Assembly: GCA_030549495.1 (NCBI GenBank)
Contig: JAUIRK010000894.1
Location: 744,001-808,000 of the forward strand
Direction of reading: 5' to 3'
DNA: 64,000 nt
DNA from: Nectonema munidae
Lineage: Eukaryota; Nematomorpha; Nectonematoida; Nectonematidae
Positions within the stretch are counted from its first letter, which is position 1, and every line of letters starts with the position of its first letter. Position numbers and translations under genes: made by a program. The notes below the pieces were generated by a model. It was given only the letters and a program-made list of their open reading frames with translations. It was not told where the DNA came from and made no database searches. Positions 31,887 through 44,500 of this stretch are shown one piece after another.

Positions 31887-34317
31887 TGAGCAATTACCTC
31901 GTAATTTCTTTGGTTTTACCACTGCCTTGGATAAAGTTGCTTCAAATACAAGATTATCCTTTTGAGACAAAATTAGGAAAAGCTTTATAATGAGAAACCA
32001 TAAACAGTTCACATTTTTGACAATAAATCGATCTTTCTAAAATTGATGAAATAATCTAATCTTTCTAAACTAAACCCGTGTAAATTGGCATTTTACAAGG
32101 GTCGATCTCGACGCGTTGCTTTTTATTGTGTATATGAACGACATTTTAAAATTTTTGTAAAGATAATTTAGACTTATTTCTCTAAGTAGACGCCTATTCT
32201 ATTGTTTATCATTCGAATTCACTTGAATGGGATAATTTTTTATTAATAATAATTAACAAATTTTTAACATGAAAGATGCGTGAATTTTTTAAATAATAAT
32301 AATTTTGCAAAATCTGAAATTTAATAGTTAAATAAACTTACATAATCTAACAGTTGAAACCAATGCGGGTCGTGCGCTCCTTGCTCCATCTTGAAATTAG
32401 ATATTTTAAAAAGTATTTTTCGTAAACTTCTCAAAACTTAAGCTCAAAGAGAAAAATTTTCTCACGTTTTTAAACAATCTGAAGAATCACGCGAAATAAC
32501 TACGGATAATTAAAAAATTATAATTTTGCAATTTACTGATATGCTTTTAAAGTTTTCATAGAATCGTTCAATGCGACCACCCATAGCTCAAAATTGTTAC
32601 CCCGTGGTCTACAAGAAAAGTTATGTAATTTTATTAGCTAATTCTTTTCAATTTACTTATTTTATATAAATAAACTCTTGTATAAGTGTATGATCTTATG
32701 AAATTTGTGTATGTGTTCCTTCTTACGTCACAGTTAGTTTACCACTTTTAAGATAATTTTATCAATAAAAATTTGAACTTAAAAAATTAATATAAATTTA
32801 TTATGCAGAAAAAATAAATGGATTTAATTGATAAAAAATTGTAGAGTATAAAAATCCTTCGATATTAAAAACGATATAAATTATTTTGTATAAAAATAAG
32901 ATAACTTTAAATGCATGAATAAATACATACACATCTCATATAAAACATATTTTATAGAAAACGGCTTAATTAGAAAAATAAAATGAGGAATCTTGTTCAT
33001 CCTTTCAACAATGGAAAGAATAGGAATGTGATAAATGCATGCACCAAAAGGATAGAATTGCTTCCTATCAAATAAATAATGAAAAAGACACGTTTAGCAC
33101 ATTTTTAAGATAGAAATGATGTGATATTCTTTCAACCTTACACATTCCCATGTTAAAGAGGCTAGGAATTGAAGAAAGAGAAAATCATTATCCGGCGTCG
33201 CAAAAATATGTGTTCAAAAATGCATGGAAAAAAGGCGCAAATTTTAACACAAATAAATGGAAAAAGAAGTATAGACATTTTATTCATATCACCGTATACA
33301 TAAATGTGTTACACAGATATGCCAATCACTTCACTGAAAAAGGGTTATATGAGAAAAATGAATTCTCTTTATTTAGAAACAACACACCTCATTTTAAAGC
33401 TTTCATACCAATGTCTGAGTTAGTTTCTAAATAAACGCATTTTGGAATTAATATTTTGAGAAGGAGTTGAAGTTAAAAATAAGAAAAATAAAATCAATGG
33501 TTTCACATAAAACGAATCAACTGACCTCGATCTAAAAGAATAAGCATTCCGAAAAAACCGTAAGTACCAGATTTTCCCATACGCATTGTTCTAGCTCTCT
33601 TTTTTAATAGGTAAATCGCTATCATTAGGAACAAAAGCAAACAATTTGTCCAAGCTGTATTAAACTTAATTGTTCTAGTTTCTTCAGAAGCTAGAACTAT
33701 TATTTAGAGATTCGGCATGATCAATTTAGCTTCAGGCTAGTTCTATCAAAAATGATTAACTTCAACATATCTCTAAAAAACTTTAAAAAAATTTCTTTAA
33801 AAATTACAATCTGAAAACAAATGTCGTGGTGCAAATGTTTGAACTAATGAGAAAACATCTTTAACTGTTCATTAGGATAAAAAAATTTGATCGCATTTTA
33901 TCAATCACAAGAGAGAAGATACATGAAGGTCAGAAAGATTCGTCAATTAAATCGAGGAAAAAGGTGCACTATTGTTGTGATCGTTAAAGGAATAAACTAC
34001 TGAACTATCGCTATTTTATTTTATTGTTATATGAGAAATTTTTACACAATAATAATTTCAAAATGTAACATCATTATTACCTGGATAAGATCTTACACAA
34101 CACTTTGCTTGTAGATTACTCGCTTTATAAGATTTTAGCAAACATTTTAATATTCAAAATTCATTCAATTTTTTACATGAGTATTAACTAATTATAATAT
34201 ACAGAAAATAGAAACTTTATGACACTTGCTTAGTTCCAAAATATTGAATTTGTTGTTAAAATTTCAAATTGACATTGGGAATAAAAGGGTTAAAGAAAAG
34301 ATAAAACTGTGAGAACT

Positions 34318-34395
34318 AGTTTTGTTGGTAAATGGCAGTCGTGGTAGAAGCGCAAGAAGGTTTTGATACGATTATCCCTAATTTGATTTCTGATC
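34318..34395 (+). mobile_element. SINE-like head (weak)
   Basis: GTGGTAGAAGCGCAAG followed by AATTTGATTTCTGATCGTC parallels the better tRNA-like head at 38562-38625 (GGTGGAAGCGTAGAG, then GAGTTCGATTTCTGATCGT). The B box is degraded. Confidence 0.35.
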
Positions 34396-35442
34396 GTCAA
34401 ATATCTATCATTTGTGCAGTTATGGAAGAATATTCCCTTCGATGCGATAGCAACAACTAAAAAAATTTACTTCTAGATAGCGAATATTCAACTTATAGTT
34501 ATGGCATTTGAAACAGTGTCTTGTGGTGGGAACACTTAGAACTTTGACACAACCAAATTTTCGACTTATCCAACTTAACGAGATATTAACAAACTCCCGC
34601 ACAAAAGTGACAAAAAAGACTTGAGTAGTCTAATACTTAGATCTGAAAAAGTCTTATGGCAATATGTATTTTCTTTTAAGATCAACTAGCTTCGGTATTG
34701 ATGCATCAAAACATCAGAAGTATTTGGTTCACTTCTACCACTGCTAAGCCTTAAATGATTTCAATAACTCAGATTCTTGAATTCTGAACACAATACTTTT
34801 CCGGTGAATGTGAAAGAATGGGTGAAAAATACGATTTTATTCAAATTAAAAATACAAATGCTCGGCTCCAAATTTCACTATGTGTAGACACTTTATCATA
34901 TAATATTTTAATATTCAATACAATCATCATAACTGACGCATAAGTTTCACAAGATTGCCAAGGTAAATTGCCTTTGTATACATCATTATGATAAACGTTA
35001 AACCTTCTCATCAAACATCGTGCGATAAATTTTATACCATTAATTCTTCTATATACACGCATAAGTCCTCTTTCTTTGTACTTCAATTTCTGTCAAAAGT
35101 ATGGAAAATGACAGGCGCATATCAAAACACAAATATTTAACACAAGCACTTATGTTATAGGCTTGATACATTTCAAACACCTCCTTTAACGAACTATTTA
35201 GAAATTTTGATGATTCAGACTTTAGCATAATTCATTTGAATTTTTTCATTCAAGTACTTCCATAACTATACCAAGGTTTTTCTAATAGATATAATAAGTT
35301 AATTGACATTTCAGTAATTTTTTAATTTAATAAATCTGATTGGCTAGTTAAAAATATTTATTTATATAATTGACTTTTCTCACTCATCATAAGTAAAATA
35401 AAATAGTTAAAGGCAAAACTTAAAAAAAGGTACTTGAGGATA

Positions 35443-35580
35443 TTATATTCCACTTTTGTTTAAAAAATTTAACGGCCCAAGTTCTTGCTCTTCAAGGTAT
35501 TTAGCTTCTTCAAACTCTAACAACTTTTTGTGGTTCTTCAGATGTGCATAATTCGCTGACAAACACATTAGGTAGTGTAC
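35443..35580 (-). CDS. M6: M6-like gene, last coding exon
   Basis: Acceptor ttcatatag, phase 0, 45 codons plus TAA. It encodes VHYLMCLSANYAHLKNHKKL then LEFEEAKYLEEQELG and a short tail. This is the end of TM4 plus the cytoplasmic C terminus, close to the insect M6 consensus. Confidence 0.9.
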   Translation of the reverse strand, partial: VHYLMCLSANYAHLKNHKKLLEFEEAKYLEEQELGPLNFLNKSGI

Positions 35581-38500
35581 CTATATGAAAAAAATTGCAT
35601 ATGAGATCTAATGATATAATATAATCAAGAGAAGAGGTAAAAATGTTTGAAAAAAAATAAAAAAGCACTCAATTAAGTACGTAAAATATCGAGTAAATGC
35701 AGCTGGAATTAATGAAATATAATGTTAATATATAAAAATGAAACTACAAAATTTTTGAAGGATTAAATGACCTAGTGTAGATAAGTAATTGGTATACGTT
35801 ATGCATATTTGGTTGTCCTTTAGGATGTGAGTATGCGGGCATTTTTAGGGTGCGCACTAGGCAGCCTCTATTTTTCAAACTATAATTCCCATAGTGTAAA
35901 AAGACGAGTTTTTTCTTGTAATTCTCAAAATATTATTAACTTTAAAATTAAAAAAAAAATTCCCACAAGCTGCGTTGAGTAATTTTTATTTTAAAAAATA
36001 CACCAAACTATAGAGATAATATTAATCAAATTTTGTATTGAACAATAAGTTTGCTCAAGTTTTCTGCACTTTTACAACTTGAAAACAACTCTTCAGCAAT
36101 ATTTACGGTACGCTAAACACGCTGATTTGAAATTGGAATGTCAATCATGCTAACAATTTATTTGATTAATCTATTATGTATGTATATTTCATTATTCTAT
36201 ATTATATACGAGGTAGATAAATTACTTTTTTGTGATTTGGTAAAAAAAAATTAAAGGAGGAGAGGAGTGTGATAGAGGTTTATGGCTTATATTTTATATA
36301 ATTTAAATGAAAAAGGCCTAAAAATGACCAAAAAGTTAAGGAGAAGGTGAGATCAAGTTTCTTTGTTTATATAAAAAAGATGTAAAAATCGATAAAAACA
36401 AAAATTTATAGATTGGGGGAGGCAAACCCTCATTTTCGACTAAACCTAGCTAGATTGTTAACATGAAATAAATGTAAGCAATGGTATTTTCTACCAAAAG
36501 ATAGAAGAAAAATATCAAAAATAGCTGAATTAAGTAAAATAGGTAATGCCTATCTACTGTAATTGTTGAAATTTTCGTTAAATCATGAATATTTAAAAAC
36601 ACTAAAAGATTAGAATCGTTGAATAATAAAGTGTACCAAGAATTCTATAAATATTGATTGATCTTTAGCTAGATAGCCATATTTTATTTACGACATGAGA
36701 TTAATTTTTAATGTTTTGATAATACTTAATTCCCAAAATTGCAAGACAGGACACATTATGGCAGCTCTACTCAAAGTATGGTCGGTTGAACACCAAAGGG
36801 GCAAGATGCCTGCCGCTCAACATTGACTTTATACAATATAACGCCAGACTTCAATAATATAAAACACGATAAACTAAAAATCTAGCTTTCCCAGATAAAA
36901 ATTATTTTTAGCTTTATAAATTTTTAAATCTCTAGAAATGTATAATTTGGAATCAATTTAGTAAAAATGTTCCGTTCTATAACGAAAAGTAACATCCTCT
37001 CTCCCATCATGAAAAATTACATTCTTTTATTTAAAACGTGTAAAAAACTACTGTAATCTAGATTAAGATTAGAAGTAAAAAATATTAAAAAAACTTACCA
37101 ATCCCAAGATAACAAAGAATGCGGCTATCAAAGAGGCAACATAAAGGAAAAAGCTATCGCGAGTCTAAATAAAAAATAGTGATATTAAAAATGCATGTCA
37201 TATATTTGAAAAATTGACACAAATTATACTTATTAGATTGTTACGCTTACATGCTTAGCATTGCCAACAACCACATGTATGAATGTCATGGGTTTGGTAC
37301 GATTGATCCAACGACAATTGGTATAATACCAATTTGCCTAAACTCAATAGGTCTAAAACTGTTTCGACTAATTTGACGTGAAGGATTTGGTACGATTGAT
37401 CTAATAGACGTATTCGTCTAAAGTCAATAAGTAAGAAAATTTTAAATTGTAATACTTTATTTCATAAAAAAATTAAAGTTCAACATAATAAACGATATTT
37501 TCTATTTTGAGCTCAAAATGTTAAATTATTATGAACCAGCGCTCATAGAAAATCTAAAATATCAATATTGTCTTTTGCGTTAAAAACGGCTAAAATTCTC
37601 TCTTCACTTTTTATTTCTCTTCTCTTTAGTTTAATGTTAGACTCACCAGTGTCAATAAAATAAAAGTTGTCTTTCTAAGGTATATGAAAACTCATTGAAG
37701 AGCACTTTTAATGAAGTCCCTTCAGTAAATTCCTCTTGTACCAGCGCAAGATGTAAGTACCACCTTCACTAGACTTGTGTCCTCTCTTTCTGAAAAAACA
37801 GATCAGTATATATCAATTTTTTTAACCTATTTGAAGCTACATGGATTGAAATAGTGCAATGTGAAAGAAGAAGAAACCCTATTTTTGCACAAAAAGCTTG
37901 GAATGTTTATGAATGAGTATTAGAAAATCTGCCTCGCACAATAAACTTAATAAAATGTTGGCACAGGGTTTTTGAGTTGCAGATCAGAATTACACACCCA
38001 ATAATACGTAAGCTCGTATATCGATTGCGCAATGAGCAAGCTGACAAAGAACTTCTTATTGAGTACACCAACGCTGGGGTTACATCGCCACAAACAAAAA
38101 AGAAATACAATCGATCAATGAACGTCTGAAAACAGTGTCACAAATTATGAAAGTTCATCTCGTCTTCAATATTTAGTTGGCATAACTTATGAATTATGTT
38201 TCCATTATTACGAGCTTGAAATTTTTAATAAAGGAATTGTTTTCAAAGTATCTCAAAAAAATATTACTCAGGGATATTTCCCAAATGATGACAACCAAAA
38301 CTGAAGGGGCGATGTTAAAAAGTTGTCAATAGGTAATATTTAATAAGAGAACCAGAACATATATTAAAAAGTTGAAAAGAGGGGGGGGGGGGTGCGAAAA
38401 TAACCAAAAGGTTGAAATAATTTGTAAATGCTCCCTTTACTTACTTACCGAAGACAAATATAAAATATTCTGCATTGAAAAGGTAATAATTATGCGATAA

Positions 38501-41500
38501 AATATCAATTAAAGTGTTGAAATTAATTTTGATCTGTCCTATAAAAAATTGTTTAGTATTTGGCCTGTTGGTGGAAGCGTAGAGTCGCAATCTAGATGGT
38601 CTGAGTTCGATTTCTGATCGTTGCCATCTGTTAATGAATGCACGATTATTGTTCCATAGATTCTATATCCATAACAAAAAACAATATACCACATAGTCCC
38701 TTTTTTATAATTGGTGTATACATTATATACTGTAAAAATTTTCAAAGCATAGGGCGTGAAAGGAGTGACTATATTCAATTAACTCCAAATTCCCACTCCT
38801 TATTTTAATTACGAGTTTCACTAATAAAAGAAGTACGTGTATTAAAAAATATCTCAACTTTCAAGTCATAATTAATATTTAGGATATCATTAGCATTTAG
38901 AAATGGTACTGTACTATGCAAATTATCTCAAACCCAAACCAATATCCAGCATGCAAATAAAGACGCACTGCAAAGCCAAACGAACAGCCAACATGCAAAT
39001 AAAGACACACACTGCAAAGCCAAACGAACAGCCAACATGCAAATAAAGACACACACTGCAAACACCCCAAACACACTGCAAAGCCAAACCACCAGCAAGC
39101 ATTCTAATTACTAAGGAACTCACATCCAAGAAAAGGAAAGCGTCACCATGCAAATAATGTGCACGTAAAAGAGCAAAGTGCAATCACCGCTGCATCTCCG
39201 TATTCAAATTATGGATGCTATATAAGCGCATGAATTATGGGCACATTATCTAGTTTGCTGTTTTGTGCAATAAAGCCTTAACTCTTTTTGTTTTCACGGT
39301 TTATTACAGGTTACTATCACGTATTATTTTACAAGTAAGATGAAAACCCATTCAATTATTATAATTTAGTATATATAATCGATTCTTTCCACACCATTCA
39401 CAATTGTGGATAAAGTTTTTGAAAAATGGAGTCAAACGATTTCTTGATTTTAAGGTAGTTTATATGGATTTACTAAATCTCCTCAGCGGGATCAAATGAG
39501 TTAAAATCAAGGAATCACCTGCACCACTTAAAATGCGGTGAAATCAAATTGTTAAGCAAGTTGTTATGCGCTTGTAAGCTCTACCATTAAAACATTTAAG
39601 GCCAAGCAAAGCAGACGATGTTTAAAAAAACGCAGACGATTTATATTCAAAGTCATTGAAAAAAGCAGACGAAGATGAAATTACTTATGTTCCAAAATAG
39701 GAAGATTGGCCGTAAATGGGTTAATTTGAACGAAGCATTTCTTTCCTACTCGACTAAATTCACTATGGTTTTTTTAGCACTTGCCTAGGACAATGCATTA
39801 TTTCAATGTGCAAATATTTAAGTATAAAGAAGCGAAAAATGAAAAAAAAATTTTTTACTCCCAGAATTCAAAGCTAACTATGAACAATGGAGATTGCTGG
39901 TCAAATGCAGAGCCAGAATCACTTTAGTCACGGTCGTATTGAGCACAAATTTAGAGTATCACTTCAAAATTATTCTTTGTCATGATAAAAATTTTTTATA
40001 TCTATTTAGCATTAAGCTATAAGAAGGATAAAATATTTAAGCAGAGGAAATACGAATAAAATTGTGAATCTTTTGTAAATACTAGAAACTTGATATTCTC
40101 GTTTCGATTGCGCATAGTGACATCCCCACCTATTGAATCATGGAAGATCATTTCTTCCTTGGATGCCCCAAAATAAAAAATCTAAAAGGAAATAAATAAC
40201 TCACGTATTTGCAAAACTGGTTGAAAGATTGTCCACAATGAATGATGTATTTAACGCCGAAACCATTAGGAATGATGCTCGCTAAAAAGAAACAAATTAA
40301 GTATTAAATATATATAAACATTTCACTTAAACTTCAAAACGTTTCACTTGAATTTTTAAACACTTCAATTGAACTTGTAATGCTATAAAAATGTAGTAGG
40401 AAAAGTCTTTGGAATATTTTTTCCAATATGACGGTTCACATATGAGGCATGCAAATATATATATATATGAATTCACTATAGTTTATATCAATGGTTTCCT
40501 ACCTTTTTACACTGAGGCAGCATTGTTAAACGTTGGAAAGTTTGTAGCGCCTATATAATAAAATCTAATATTTCAGGAATTTTTTAGTTTAAATACAAAA
40601 TTTTATTATATTAGAATCTTTGCATATATAATACTTAAGAAAATAAGTATAAAAAAAATTCCATACAAAATACCACATTAGTAAAAATAAAAGAAGACAA
40701 AAGAAATAGATCATACACGTATACAAGTAAATGTATTATAGCGAGTTAGATCTCTTATTTCTTGGATTTATTTTATCGCAGAAATTTAATGATAACGTTC
40801 ATAATTATATGTTATCATCATTTATTTAAATATATGACAATTTCTATTCTTGTTTTTGCAAAAAACAAAGTGTTTTTATATTATACTAAAAAAGTTATGT
40901 ATGGTAAAAAACTTTATTGATCAAAATTTTATAAAACGTAATATTTTGCCTCATCAAGGCTTCTTAACGCAAAAATATATCAGTTTAAAAGTTCTATACC
41001 ATACCAATTTACTACCAACTTTTTGATGACCCTTCGGCACCACTTCGCTTATAAAATACGGGATATAAATTTTGCAATAATCCATCATGTCGTATCTTGT
41101 TTTGTGTCTTTTTATAACAGAACTAATTTCTTTATTCATTTCCCTACCTCGGTAAAATTGCAACAAAAGTCCATGCATATAAGGTTACCAATATTCGAAA
41201 TTGTATGTTTTAAATGATCATCAAAACTAGCCGTTGAAACCTAGTTGGCTAAGGCTCACCCTTAAGAGCAATTAGATGACAGCCTAAATCTCACAGCGAG
41301 CCACTAAATTTTCATGTGAATTTGGAGTGACACACTACGTTGAAGCGATAGAAAGAATCGATCTTTCACCGAGTGTTCGGTTAGTCGTGATGAGAAATAA
41401 AAGAGAAAATAAAGAGAACTTCGACCCTTTATATATAAACAATATAAAATATAAGCCCCAAAATGTCTTAAATTCATTGCTCTTTGTATTTAAAGTTTTA

Positions 41501-44500
41501 TCAAATTGTTTTCAAACCTGTAGAAAAACCGCTTAGTCTTGTAGGTATTAAAACATGCTTAATTTTTCTAATGTCATAATTATATTAGTCCAAGAAAAGT
41601 CTTGCTAGGAGGAATCAGGATAACAAAATCGCCAAACCAAGCGAGAATGTGGTGAAAGCGAAGAAGTGAAAAGAAAAATACCAAACTGTGTCATATCAAG
41701 GCATATTCCAGTGTACCTCTGCTTGTGAAAGTGACAAAAGGCAGTCAATAGGGCGAGAGTGACGGTGATGACAGCAACAATGCAGAAGATTAGCAGCCAT
41801 GCAATGTTGAAAAGATATGTCACGAGGAGAAACTATTATAAATGGAATATGCGTGTTGTTTTTTTGTGTAAAAAATTGATTAAAAGAAAATATTGTGAGT
41901 TTATATAAAAAAGAGGAATTTTTGTTGTTATACATCAGAGTTAAATATACATGTAAAAATGAAGCTCACTTATTTTATGAGATATACTCTACAGCGTGAA
42001 TAAGGTTTCTTCTAGATGCCTCCTGGCTTAGATAGAATAAGAGCTTGGGTTAAGTATTAACTCTTTGAAAAGACCATTTTAAAAACCAATTGTCTGCTTC
42101 CTTTTTCAATGAAATTTTATATTATATAAAACAGATGAATTCAATTCCTTGGGATACTGGTGTTAGACTAGTCCTTAAAGGAATAACCCTTCTTTGTTCA
42201 TGGCCTAAGAGGCATAGCTGACCATTCTCTATAAAAATACAAGATATACTGCTATAAAAAACAGAATCGATTTTTAGACAAAAGTTTAGATAAATATTAT
42301 AGAATTAAAAACTTTAAATCATCTCGCTGTACATTTTCTTCAAGTATATCAGATAATATTTTGCAGGGTGAAAATACAACTCTTAACTTTGGGCACTAGA
42401 GTATTTGTTGAAGCACACACACTGACACTACTCACTAAAAATATATTACTCAATCTTTTTCCTTTGAATAGTTTTAGCTGCTCTTGTCTTCACTTTGACA
42501 ATACTTTCCTATGAGACCATTTGACAGTTATACATTATATTAAAAGATAATTTTAACAATCTTTCTTATATATATTTGTAAGGACTAAATGTCCCATAAA
42601 TTTTGTTTAAAAAGACACTTTTAGAGTCTAAATTATTTACCTCCACTTAGAGGTCTCTTTTTCCATGATTATAGATAACTTTGATCAAGAGGGTAAAATT
42701 TGTCAAATACTGTTGAATTTTCTGCACATTATTTTTTCTATTAGAAGTTTGACAATAATGGATGTAACTTTCTTCATAACTTTGATAGAATGTTGTGTGT
42801 TATCGCGAGGGGCACGAATAGTAAATATTTTGTTGTAAGGGATCCGTGGGACAAAATAGGTGGGGGATCATTGATTTAGATTCTAGAACAATGGTTCCTA
42901 ACAAAATGTGCACGTTCTCTAACTGATTTTTGCATATCTTAGTGGGTATATGGAGGTTCTAATAACAACTAAGAAAAATTAGATTAAATTCATAGTTTAT
43001 ATGAAAGATAGTAAAAAAATATAGAAACTAAAAATTATTTTAACATTTTGGGTAAATACTCAGAAAATGTACCATATATTCCATACCAATATTATTCACT
43101 ATTATTTCCATTAAAAATGAATTAACATTCCCAATAAAATTTGGGTTTCAAAACAAAGCACATTTAATAAACTATATAATATTTTTAATTACTCCTAGTA
43201 TAGATGAACACACAAACGAAAAACAATCAAAGTAGGAGTCTTAGATCTTGTTATAAGCAGATTAAAAATTAAACTGTTTTTTTATATTCAACGTACTTCC
43301 AATAAATTCCTTCTTATTTGAAACTGATATGCAAGTAAGAAGGTACATTGTTTATTCAATACACCTGCGTTTAAACGAAGGCCTATTTTTCCTGATTGCA
43401 TAGGACTTAAAATATAGAAAATTAATAGAGGAACATATAATAAATAATACTTATTTTATATAAAAAAATCCATAGAATGACAATATGAAATAATAATACT
43501 TATATTTATAAACACTTTCTTATAAGGCACCTTTATTTACAAACAAATGTTATCGAATTTTAAAGCGAAACAGTATATACAAATGACTGGCTATTTTTCT
43601 GGCGATATAAATGATTTTTGAAGGACTACGTTCCTTTATAAAAGAAACTTTTATAAACATATTAACTTATATTTGCTCAAAGTGAATTATTATAATTGTG
43701 TTCTCAGTTTCCTATGGTGATTTCTATACTCACAAGTCATCACTTTTATCCCATTACAAGTAAATATAGAAATGTATGTTTGACTCTAATGCACAATTTT
43801 AGATTACTAAAGGCATTAAATTACGCTCATTGTTTCGTAATTAAATATAAAACATCGCTTTACTTTCTCAAGATTCTTCTTCTGAAAATATTACTTAATT
43901 TAAAAAAATCAAAAGACAATAATTGAAAATTAAAAAAGGAACAAATATAAGTATAAATTGTGTGCTCATGTCATACTTATACGCTACAGAAAGCTATAAA
44001 AAGTAAATAAAGATTTTCTTTTCTTAGTTGATCTAAATGCGTTTAGTAAGAATAGTAAGAGACTGAATATAATAAAAGCTGATTAGTTCATTGATTGGAG
44101 AAAATAAGTTAGTAAGACAACTTTTTAATCCATCTATAAACTAACCAAAGATTATAAATGCTCTTTAAGGAACATTATGCCTATTAGAATTTCCCTATAG
44201 ATTTATATTCATGAGAACAATGGATTTGATGATATAAGGCAAAATTAGATGAATATAAAAAGGGTTGATTTATTATATGATATGAAGAATAACTGTCAGA
44301 AGGAAGACAAAAGAGAAATACAATTAAAATGATGAAGCTTAGATTTTCTCAAGACTATATGCAATCATATTATGAAATTCTTGCTAATTAATGATATAAT
44401 TATAAGATTAGATAGTATTGAAAAATGTAATAACTATACGATTAGATCTTAAATCTAGTTTTTAAGCCGTTATCGGCCAGAATAAATTTTTAATGTATAA

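Larger units (their letters stand above)
31500..35440. other. AT-rich intergenic DNA downstream of the M6 gene
   Basis: No supported gene. A 94-codon plus-strand frame at 33150-33434 is Lys/Asn-rich and unrecognised. Contents are the repeat copy at 31741-31886 and a SINE-like head near 34318-34395. A TTTATT on the plus strand near 35353 gives an AATAAA on the minus strand that could end the M6 transcript. Confidence 0.4.

Noticed and set aside
33150-33434. 94-codon plus-strand ORF starting MLKRLGIEERENHY
   Set aside because: Lys/Asn-rich composition as expected for AT-rich DNA, no motif, no splice or poly(A) context; not enough to call a gene.
38923-39183. 86-codon minus-strand Cys/Leu-rich ORF
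   Set aside because: Reverse reading of the 44-bp repeat inside the solo LTR.
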